Below, in pieces: positions 12,190 through 18,374 of a stretch of 18,374 bases of DNA. The stretch is from assembly GCA_900542305.1 (NCBI GenBank), contig UQMU01000039.1, forward strand, positions 1 through 18,374. The letters run 5' to 3'. Every line of letters begins with the position of its first letter. Position 1 is the first letter of the stretch. The notes under the pieces were generated by a model. The model ran no database searches and was not told the DNA's origin. It saw only the letters and a list, made by a program, of their open reading frames with translations. Made by a program: the position numbers and the translations under genes. The stretch comes from an uncultured Collinsella sp. GTDB taxonomy: Bacteria; Actinomycetota; Coriobacteriia; Coriobacteriales; Coriobacteriaceae.

Positions 12190-12315
12190 ATGACCGATTT
12201 GATTGATTTCGTGAGACTTCTGACCGCTTTGGTCTCGTTCTTCACGGCGCTCGTCGGGCTTTCCGAGGCACTCAAGCAGCGTTCGAAGCGCAACAGAAGG
12301 GGTCGCCGCCGCTAA
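12190..12315 (+). CDS. Small membrane peptide, putative type I toxin
   Basis: A 41-aa peptide, MTDLIDFVRLLTALVSFF..., with one predicted membrane helix (about residues 4-28) and a strongly basic tail, KQRSKRNRRGRRR (29-41), before TAA. GGGAGG is spaced 8 nt from the ATG; an in-frame ATG at 12184 is too close to it. Short hydrophobic peptides with a charged tail, an SD-blocking hairpin and an antisense RNA overlapping the 3' end are typical of type I toxins (TxpA/BsrG or holin-like toxin groups), which depolarise or damage the cell membrane. I do not recognise a named family. It is bracketed by inverted REP-like hairpins. Function is inferred from architecture only. Confidence 0.6.
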   Translation: MTDLIDFVRLLTALVSFFTALVGLSEALKQRSKRNRRGRRR

Positions 12316-12377
12316 GGCGTTGACCCCCTAATGCAAACAACGGCGCTGCCCAGCTAGCTACAACTTGGGCTGCCGTC
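12292..12377 (-). ncRNA. Putative antisense RNA antitoxin
   Basis: The predicted RNA begins near 12377, about 7 nt after a good minus-strand -10 box, and ends near 12292. Its 5' end folds at once into a stem-loop (ACGGC/GCCGT and inner GCCCA pairing, 12340-12376). Its 3' end is a terminator-like hairpin, GGGGTC/GACCCC plus CGCC/GGCG (12299-12327), followed by TTCTGTT. It would be about 85 nt and complementary to the last codons and 3' end of the toxin mRNA. The ends are estimates. Confidence 0.5.
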
Positions 12378-12383
12378 GACACT

Positions 12384-12412
12384 ATTCTACCCATGAATGA
12401 CTTTTTGGACAA
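12384..12412 (-). promoter_or_regulatory. Promoter of the putative antisense RNA
   Basis: On the minus strand, TTGTCC (12412-12407), a 17-nt spacer and TAGAAT (12389-12384) form a near-consensus promoter pointing into the 3' end of the toxin gene. There is no open reading frame behind it. Confidence 0.65.
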
Positions 12413-12468
12413 TCGGTACTGCCGCTTCAAAAGCCAGGCACAACTGGCACAACCTAGGCGGTCGCTGA

Positions 12469-12499
12469 ATGTGACATGGGAACTGTCCCTTCGTCACAT
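12469..12499. repeat. REP-like hairpin with GGGACAG core, copy 4 (inverted)
   Basis: ATGTGAC pairs with GTCACAT around a degenerate inner part that reads GAAGGGACAGTTCCC on the minus strand. It is the inverse orientation of copy 3 and bounds the right side of the putative toxin-antitoxin cassette. Confidence 0.6.
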
Positions 12500-12524
12500 C
12501 CCAAATATTGCCTTTACGTGTTGA

Positions 12525-12568
12525 TGCACACGGTGTGCAATAATACTCGCACTGTGCAATAGCGCACA
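12525..12568. promoter_or_regulatory. Two operator-like inverted repeats upstream of tetR
   Basis: TGCACACGGTGTGCA (12525-12539) is a perfect 7-1-7 palindrome. TGTGCAATAGCGCACA (12553-12568) is a second, looser inverted repeat, and TGTGCAATA recurs 19 bp apart. They lie 23-66 nt before the regulator start, a usual place for TetR autoregulation. Confidence 0.6.
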
Positions 12569-12590
12569 GGCTGAGTAACAAGGAGGACGC

Positions 12591-13301
12591 TTGTCCCAGC
12601 TCGAGAAATGCGATCGCCGGTCCCTTCGCTCACAGCGTGCCCTTCGCCAGGCACTTGCCAGCGAGCTTGCCGAAAGCGGCGACCTTTCGCGCATTAATGT
12701 CGCGTCGCTCACCGAGCGCGCTGGCCTTACGCGCCGCACGTTCTATTCGCATTACCGCGATATCCCTGACTTTATCAATCAAATCGAGGACGGCTTGCTG
12801 ACCGAGATCCGTGAGCGCATTGAGCTTATCACCGCAGCTCAGCTGCCCGATCTCTATCACAACATCGATGAGCTCGAGCCGGCGCCCGGTTCGGTTGAGC
12901 TGCTGCGTTATCTTGCAGCCAACCGCGACTTAATCGGCGCGCTGCTGGGTCCGGGCGGCGACCAGGCCTTCATTAAAAGGATTATCGACACCGCGCGTGA
13001 GGCCGTAGTGCCGCGTGCGCAGACGGGCATTTTGGGCCTAGCGCTGGGTACGTTCTTTGACTACTACGTTACCTACGTCGTGAGTGCCGAGGTCGGCATG
13101 ATTCAGCGCTGGTTTGAACGTGGGCTCACCGAATCGCCCGAGGCCATGGCGCGCATTATGACGGTGCTCGCTTTTGTGCGCCCTGGTGACCTGTATGGTC
13201 AACCCATCGATATCAACGTGCCGGAATACGGCATGAAGCTATTGAACTTGCAGCTCGAGGACGCGGCCGACACCGCCGCAACCGTCGAGTCCAACAACTA
13301 A
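12591..13301 (+). CDS. TetR/AcrR-family transcriptional regulator
   Basis: A 236-aa DNA-binding regulator. The N-terminal helix-turn-helix is clear: INVASLTERAGLTRRTFYSHYRDIPDFI (35-62). The rest is an all-helical ligand/dimer domain containing YLAANRDLIGALLG and a C-terminal FFDYYVTYVVSAEVGMIQRWFERG segment, resembling the TetR C-terminal type of DhaS-like regulators. The start is TTG with AAGGAGG 4 nt upstream, a short but acceptable spacing. Twin palindromes upstream suggest autoregulation. Only 12 nt separate it from the large activase fusion gene, so both are probably one transcript and the regulator likely controls that enzyme. The effector is unknown; an acyl-CoA or related ligand would fit. 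Confidence 0.92.
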   Translation: MSQLEKCDRRSLRSQRALRQALASELAESGDLSRINVASLTERAGLTRRTFYSHYRDIPDFINQIEDGLLTEIRERIELITAAQLPDLYHNIDELEPAPGSVELLRYLAANRDLIGALLGPGGDQAFIKRIIDTAREAVVPRAQTGILGLALGTFFDYYVTYVVSAEVGMIQRWFERGLTESPEAMARIMTVLAFVRPGDLYGQPIDINVPEYGMKLLNLQLEDAADTAATVESNN

Positions 13302-13313
13302 GAGGAGAGACAG

Positions 13314-16300
13314 ATGAGCAAACTCGTCGAGGGCATCAAGGATCGTATGGTTGCTGCCGCACGCGAGGCCGCGCCCGCCGTGGTGGACGCCGCGCAGAAG
13401 GCCGCGACCGCGGCAGCCGAGAAAGTTGCTGAGGCAGTTGCCGATGCCAAGAACGCGGCAGGGGAGACGTCCGTCGCTAGCGAGCCCGCCACCGCCGCTG
13501 AGCCCCTAGCCGCCACCGCCGCCCAGGCCCCCGAAGGCGCGATCTTCAACCCCGAGAACGCCCGCGGCAACCTGCACCTGGGCATCGACGTAGGCTCCAC
13601 CACCGTCAAGCTTGCCGTGCTCAACGACGACAACCAGATCGTCTACGCCAAGTACCAGCGCCACCACACCGATGTGCGCGCTTGCGCCCGCGACCTGTTC
13701 GAGGGTGCCGCGACCGTGCTGCCGACGGCCCAAATGACCTGCGCCATTACCGGCTCAGGCGGCCTGCTGCTGTCCCAATGGCTCGACCTGGAGTTTGTTC
13801 AGGAGGTCATCGCCAGCAAGCGTGCCGTCGAGACCCTCATTCCGGCCACCGATGTTGCCATCGAGCTGGGCGGCGAGGACGCCAAGATCATCTACTTCGA
13901 CAACGGCATCGAGCAGCGCATGAACGGCACCTGCGCCGGCGGCACGGGCGCGTTCATCGATCAGATGGCAACCCTGCTGCACACCGACGCCAGCGGCCTT
14001 AACGAACTCGCGGCCAACGCCACCACCATCTATCCCATCGCCAGCCGCTGCGGCGTTTTTGCCAAGACCGACGTGCAGCCGCTGCTCAACGAAGGCGCCC
14101 GTCCCGAGGACGTCGCCGCTTCCATCTTCCAAGCCGTCGTGACCCAGACCATCTCGGGCCTGGCGTGCGGCCGTCCCATCCGCGGCAACGTCGCCTTCCT
14201 GGGCGGCCCGCTGCAGTATCTCTCCGAGCTGCGCCACCGCTTCTACCTCACGCTCAACCTGGACGAGGAGCACCGTATCGTGCCCCAAAACGCCCACCTG
14301 TTTGTGGCGAGCGGTGCCGCCATGGCGCACGAGTCCAATAAGCTCAGCTCGTTCCCGCAGCTCATCGAGGCCATCGACAGCCTGGGTGACACGCAGGGCG
14401 CCGAGGTCGAGCGTCTGGATCCGCTCTTTGCCACTGACGAGGACTTTGCCGAGTTCAAAACCCGCCACGACCAGGAAGTCGTCCCCAAGGGCAAGCTCGA
14501 CGGCTACACCGGCCGCGTGTTCATCGGCATCGACGCCGGTTCCACCACCATGAAGGCCGCGCTCGTGGGCGAGGACGGCCAGCTGTTGCACACCTGGTAC
14601 GGCAACAACAACGGTGACATCCTGGGCACGGCCAAGGTCATCATGGCCGATTTCTACAACCATATCCCTGCAGGCTGCACCATCGGCCACGTGACCACCA
14701 CGGGCTACGGCGAGGCACTGCTCATCGAGGCCCTCAAGGCCGATTCCGGCGAGATTGAGACCGTCGCGCACCTGCGCGGCGCCAAGGCATTCCTGCCCGG
14801 CGTCGAGTTTATCCTGGACATCGGCGGCCAGGACATGAAGTGCTTGCGCGTCAAGGACGGCGTTATCGAGCACATCATGCTCAACGAGGCCTGCTCGTCG
14901 GGTTGCGGTAGCTTTATCGAGAGCTTCGCCGTCTCTATGAACATGGACGTGCGCGCGTTCGCCGATGCCGCCATCCATGCCAAGGCCCCGGTCGATTTGG
15001 GCAGCCGCTGCACGGTCTTTATGAACTCGCGCGTCAAGCAGGCGCAAAAGGAAGGCGCCACGGTGGGCGACATCGCGGCCGGTCTGTCCTATTCCGTCAT
15101 CAAGAATGCCCTGTTCAAGGTTATTAAGCTGCGCGACCCCAAGGAGATTGGCAGCCAAGTGATCGTCCAGGGCGGCACCTTTATGTCCGACGCCACGCTG
15201 CGTGCGTTTGAGCAGCTCACCGGCGTGCATGCCGTGCGCCCAGACATCGCCGGCTGCATGGGCGCCTATGGTGCGGCCCTGCTCGCCCGCGATCGCGCCG
15301 GTGCCGATGGCACCTCGACCATCCTTTCGGCTGAGGACATCGCGCACCTTACCGTGACGCAAAAGCATGTCCGCTGCGGCCGTTGCTCCAACAACTGCCA
15401 GCTCACCGTCAACGACTTTGGCGGCGGCAGGCGCTTCATTACCGGCAACCGCTGCGAGAAGGGCGCCGGCCACAAAAAGCAGAAGACCGAGGCCCCCAAC
15501 CTCTTCAAAAAGAAAAACGAGCTGCTGTTTAACCGCGAGGTGCTGAGCCCCGACGAGGCCCCGCGCGGCACCGTCGGCATCCCGCGCGCGCTCAACATGT
15601 ACGAGAACTACCCCTTCTGGCATGCGTTCTTTACGCGCCTGGGCTTTAGCGTGCAGCTGTCCGACCAATCGAGCAAGAAGACCTACCAGGCGGGCATCGA
15701 GTCCATGCCGTCCGAGAGCGTGTGCTATCCGGCCAAGATGAGCCACGGCCACGTGATGAACCTCATCGACCGTGACGTCGACTTCATCTGGATGCCGTGC
15801 GTGCGCTGGGAGCGCAAAGAGGACCCGACGGCTGGCAACTGCTATAACTGCCCCATCGTCATGAGCTACCCCACGGCGCTGGCGCTCAACATCGACGAGA
15901 TCCGCGAGCAGAACATCGAGTTCCTGTATCCGTTTGTGCCCTATCACGACAAGACCGAGCTCAAGCGCCGTCTGTACCAGGTACTCGCCGTCGACCGCGT
16001 GGCCGATGCTGAGGCCGGTCGCGGTCGCGTGCGCGGTCCCAAGATTACGCGCTCCGAGGTCGATGCCGCCGTTAACGCCGCTTATGAGGCCGATGCGCGT
16101 TTCCACGAGGACATCCAGACCATGGGCGAGGAGGCTCTTAAGTGGGTCGAGGACCACGGCGGCCACGGCATTGTGCTCGCCGGCCGCCCCTACCATAACG
16201 ACCCCGAGATCAACCATGCCCTGCCCGAGCTTATCTCGAGCTTTGGCTTTGCGGTCTTTACTGAGGATTCGCTTGCGCACCTGGTGAAGCCCGAGCGCCC

Positions 16301-18101
16301 CATCCGCGTCGTCGACCAGTGGATGTACCACAGCCGCCTGTACGCCGTCGCTCGTTTTGTGACGATGCGCAACGACCTGGACCTGATCCAGCTCAACTCT
16401 TTCGGCTGCGGCCTCGATGCCCTGACCACCGATCAGGTACAGGAAATCCTGGAGGCCAGCGGCAAGATCTACACCGTGCTCAAGATCGACGAGGTGTCCA
16501 ACCTGGGCGCCGCGCGCATCCGCATCCGCTCGCTCATGGCGGCGCTCAAGGACCAGGAGGCCGAGCGCCTGGCCGAGGCCACGGCCGCGGGCGAGGCATA
16601 CGAGCAGGGCGATGCCGCGCCGGTGGCGCCCTCCACGGATGCCCCCGCGTTCGCGAGCCGCAAGTACACGTTTGAGGCTCAGCGCGAGAGTGCTTCGACC
16701 GCGTGGCCCAAGGTGCCCTTTACCGAGCAGATGCGCGAGGAGGGCTACACCATCCTGTGCCCGCAGATGGCGCCGATTCACTTTGACCTGGTCAAAGAGG
16801 TGTTCCGCGGTGCCGGCTACAACTTGGAGCTGCTGCCCTCGACCGATCACGATGCTGTCGAGGCCGGCCTGCGCTATGTGAACAATGACATTTGCTACCC
16901 GTCGATTCTGGTAACGGGCCAGATTATGGAGGCCATCGAGAGTGGTCGGTACGACCTGTCCAAGACAGCCGTGGTCATCAGCCAGACCGGTGGCGGCTGC
17001 CGTGCCACCAACTACATCGCACTCATCCGCAAGGCCCTGCGCGAGAGCGGCCACCCCGAGATTCCGGTGATCTCGCTTTCGGCCGTGGCGCTCGGCGAGG
17101 ACAACCCCGGCTTTAAGATTACGCCGGCGCTGCTTAAGCAGGCAGTCTACGCGGTGCTCTTTGGCGACGTGATGATGCAGATGCTCTATCGTTGCCGCCC
17201 GTACGAGGCAACGCCCGGTGCTGCCAACGCACTCTACGAGGAGTACATGGCGCGTGCCCGCAAGCTGGCGCCTAAGTTCAACAGGCACAACTACACCAAG
17301 CTGTGCCGCGAGGCCATCCGCGCGTTCGACATCATGCCGCTCGTGGGCGAGGGTACTAAGCCGCGCGTGGGCGTGGTCGGTGAGATCTTGGTCAAGTTCC
17401 ACCCCACAGCCAACAACCACGTGGTCGATGTCATCGAGCGTGAGGGCTGCGAGGCCGTGGTGCCGGGTCTGCTCGACTTCTTCTTGTACTCCATGAGCAA
17501 CGCCGAGCTGCAGAAGGACGAGCTGGGTAGCTCTGCTACCACGCGCGCTGGTATGCAGACGCTCATCAAGCTTGTGGACTGGATGCGTACGCCGGTGGAG
17601 GAGATGCTCGAAAAGTCCCGCCGCTTTGAGGCGCCCGAGCGCATCGGCACCATGGCGGACAAGGCCCGCACGGTGCTTTCGGTGTGCAACAACATGGGCG
17701 AGGGCTGGCTGCTCACGGCCGAGATGCTCGACCTGATTGACCATGGCGCACCTAACATCATCTGCACGCAGCCCTTCGCGTGCCTGCCTAACCACGTGGT
17801 GGGCAAGGCCGTGATCAAGGAACTGCGCCGTCAGCACCCCGAGAGCAATATCGTCGCGGTGGACTACGACCCCGGCGCGTCCGAGGTCAACCAGCTCAAC
17901 CGTATTAAGCTCATGATCAGCGTGGCCAAGGAAAACATGCGCGCCGGTAAGGGCTTTAAGCTCGAGAAGGTGGCGCCGCTCGCGATGGACGAGGTCACCG
18001 GCCAGATGCGTGCCCATGATGGCTGCGTGAGCTGTGGCTCGGCCAGTGAGGAGGCCGTTGCATCGGTCGCCAAGCGTTTGGGACGTGGCATTAAGAAGTA
18101 G
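13314..18101 (+). CDS. Fused acyl-CoA dehydratase activase / double-cubane-type reductase-dehydratase protein (BcrAD-BadFG x2, DUF2229)
   Basis: A 1595-aa cytoplasmic fusion. Residues 1-87 are an Ala-rich amphipathic extension. Two ASKHA activase domains follow, each with the phosphate loop G-I-D-x-G-S-T-T-x-K (90-99; 405-414). Each has two cysteines 39 residues apart, Cys207/Cys246 and Cys527/Cys566, as in HgdC where they hold a [4Fe-4S] cluster between subunits. A CxxCxxxC...C cluster (688, 691, 695, 714) precedes a DUF2229-like part (about 752-900, Cys804, 829, 843, 846). A 2-hydroxyacyl-CoA-dehydratase-like part follows (Cys1032, 1149, 1194, 1229, 1484, 1490, 1571, 1574). The known family couples ATP hydrolysis to low-potential electron transfer; the reaction here is unknown. 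A good ribosome site, AGAGGAGA, precedes the ATG. Co-transcribed with the TetR gene. Confidence 0.9.
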   Translation: MSKLVEGIKDRMVAAAREAAPAVVDAAQKAATAAAEKVAEAVADAKNAAGETSVASEPATAAEPLAATAAQAPEGAIFNPENARGNLHLGIDVGSTTVKLAVLNDDNQIVYAKYQRHHTDVRACARDLFEGAATVLPTAQMTCAITGSGGLLLSQWLDLEFVQEVIASKRAVETLIPATDVAIELGGEDAKIIYFDNGIEQRMNGTCAGGTGAFIDQMATLLHTDASGLNELAANATTIYPIASRCGVFAKTDVQPLLNEGARPEDVAASIFQAVVTQTISGLACGRPIRGNVAFLGGPLQYLSELRHRFYLTLNLDEEHRIVPQNAHLFVASGAAMAHESNKLSSFPQLIEAIDSLGDTQGAEVERLDPLFATDEDFAEFKTRHDQEVVPKGKLDGYTGRVFIGIDAGSTTMKAALVGEDGQLLHTWYGNNNGDILGTAKVIMADFYNHIPAGCTIGHVTTTGYGEALLIEALKADSGEIETVAHLRGAKAFLPGVEFILDIGGQDMKCLRVKDGVIEHIMLNEACSSGCGSFIESFAVSMNMDVRAFADAAIHAKAPVDLGSRCTVFMNSRVKQAQKEGATVGDIAAGLSYSVIKNALFKVIKLRDPKEIGSQVIVQGGTFMSDATLRAFEQLTGVHAVRPDIAGCMGAYGAALLARDRAGADGTSTILSAEDIAHLTVTQKHVRCGRCSNNCQLTVNDFGGGRRFITGNRCEKGAGHKKQKTEAPNLFKKKNELLFNREVLSPDEAPRGTVGIPRALNMYENYPFWHAFFTRLGFSVQLSDQSSKKTYQAGIESMPSESVCYPAKMSHGHVMNLIDRDVDFIWMPCVRWERKEDPTAGNCYNCPIVMSYPTALALNIDEIREQNIEFLYPFVPYHDKTELKRRLYQVLAVDRVADAEAGRGRVRGPKITRSEVDAAVNAAYEADARFHEDIQTMGEEALKWVEDHGGHGIVLAGRPYHNDPEINHALPELISSFGFAVFTEDSLAHLVKPERPIRVVDQWMYHSRLYAVARFVTMRNDLDLIQLNSFGCGLDALTTDQVQEILEASGKIYTVLKIDEVSNLGAARIRIRSLMAALKDQEAERLAEATAAGEAYEQGDAAPVAPSTDAPAFASRKYTFEAQRESASTAWPKVPFTEQMREEGYTILCPQMAPIHFDLVKEVFRGAGYNLELLPSTDHDAVEAGLRYVNNDICYPSILVTGQIMEAIESGRYDLSKTAVVISQTGGGCRATNYIALIRKALRESGHPEIPVISLSAVALGEDNPGFKITPALLKQAVYAVLFGDVMMQMLYRCRPYEATPGAANALYEEYMARARKLAPKFNRHNYTKLCREAIRAFDIMPLVGEGTKPRVGVVGEILVKFHPTANNHVVDVIEREGCEAVVPGLLDFFLYSMSNAELQKDELGSSATTRAGMQTLIKLVDWMRTPVEEMLEKSRRFEAPERIGTMADKARTVLSVCNNMGEGWLLTAEMLDLIDHGAPNIICTQPFACLPNHVVGKAVIKELRRQHPESNIVAVDYDPGASEVNQLNRIKLMISVAKENMRAGKGFKLEKVAPLAMDEVTGQMRAHDGCVSCGSASEEAVASVAKRLGRGIKK

Positions 18102-18129
18102 CTGGTCTGCTATGGGCTGGATATGAGAC

Positions 18130-18166
18130 AAACGGGTGGTAGCCGTACCGGCTGCCACCCGTTTTT
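18130..18166 (+). terminator. Strong intrinsic terminator of the tetR-activase operon
   Basis: AAACGGGTGG plus AGCC pairs with GGCT plus CCACCCGTTT (one T-G mismatch) around a 5-nt loop, followed by TTTTT. It lies 29 nt after the stop codon. Confidence 0.92.
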
Positions 18167-18168
18167 GC

Positions 18169-18271
18169 TGGACATATGTTGCGTAAACGCCCCAACTATC
18201 ACCCTTTGCGAACTTAGATTTCGGAAGTATGCGGCAAAATCTGAATAGGCCGAGCACACCGAATATGTCCA
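18169..18271. repeat. Possible MITE-like 103-bp element
   Basis: TGGACATAT (18169-18177) and its exact complement ATATGTCCA (18263-18271) bound an AT-richer 103-bp stretch with an internal AGATTT/AAATCT inverted repeat (18216-18242). There is no reading frame. It directly abuts the operon terminator. The remaining 103 nt to the window end show only a short GCGCG/CGCGC hairpin and no gene. Confidence 0.35.
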
Positions 18272-18374
18272 AGCCCTGTACCTGCACTGATAATTGTCCT
18301 TGGGGGAAGCGGGCACTGCGGGGCGCGTCAACAGCGCGCGATTTCCGCGTCGCAGCGCTACCCTGATGCTGAAC

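Noticed and set aside
12105..12293. 62-codon minus-strand frame over the small toxin gene
   Set aside because: It is antisense to a better supported small gene with a ribosome site, and it has no ribosome site of its own.
13755..18287. 1510-codon open frame antisense to the activase fusion
   Set aside because: It mirrors the real gene's strong third-position GC bias, has no domain-like sequence (His/Arg/Ala/Gly-rich), and the sense strand carries unmistakable family motifs and a ribosome site.

Overview
The window looks like chromosomal DNA of a GC-rich, strictly anaerobic actinobacterium, most likely a gut member of the Coriobacteriia (Collinsella-like). This is inferred from protein flavour and codon use: strong G/C at third positions, a fused 2-hydroxyacyl-CoA-dehydratase-type activase, and a PF06541 membrane protein paired with an HD phosphohydrolase. 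No rRNA, tRNA or CRISPR array is visible, and taxonomy was not checked by any search.

Left part (1-5000, mostly minus strand). A short 3' end of an unrecognised plus-strand gene meets a bidirectional terminator. Beyond it is a five-gene minus-strand operon for polar amino acid uptake: a Tat-type lipoprotein binding protein, two permeases overlapping by 4 nt, a GlnQ-type ATPase and a class C26 gamma-glutamyl hydrolase. The hydrolase suggests import of glutamate, glutamine or gamma-glutamyl compounds followed by cleavage. A good promoter precedes the binding protein, and a stem-loop after it probably lowers expression of the permeases.

A 600-bp non-coding island (about 4715-5316) holds two REP-like hairpins, what looks like the first codons of a destroyed iron-containing alcohol dehydrogenase gene, and a regular array of three 55-nt hairpin units. 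Next is a minus-strand DXS-family thiamine-diphosphate enzyme that lacks the residues expected to hold the glyceraldehyde-3-phosphate phosphate. Divergent to it is an HD phosphohydrolase/PF06541 membrane protein pair.

Centre (8887-12033, plus strand). A 41-bp-periodic array of four palindromes precedes an ammonium transporter (amt) and a PII protein (glnB-like). The PII protein lacks the uridylylation tyrosine, and a 108-bp inverted repeat separates the two genes. A Cof-type HAD phosphatase follows.

The most interesting short region is 12034-12499. It holds a 41-aa membrane peptide with a basic tail, an SD-sequestering hairpin, a likely convergent antisense RNA with its own promoter and terminator, and an SOS-box-like sequence in the promoter region. 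The whole is bracketed by two inverted REP-like hairpins, and it has the architecture of a type I toxin-antitoxin cassette.

Right part (12500-18374, plus strand). A TetR-family regulator with two operator-like palindromes upstream is followed, 12 nt later, by a 1595-aa fusion. The fusion carries two ATP-dependent activase domains and a dehydratase/double-cubane-cluster-like half. It ends at a strong terminator and a possible MITE-like 103-bp element.
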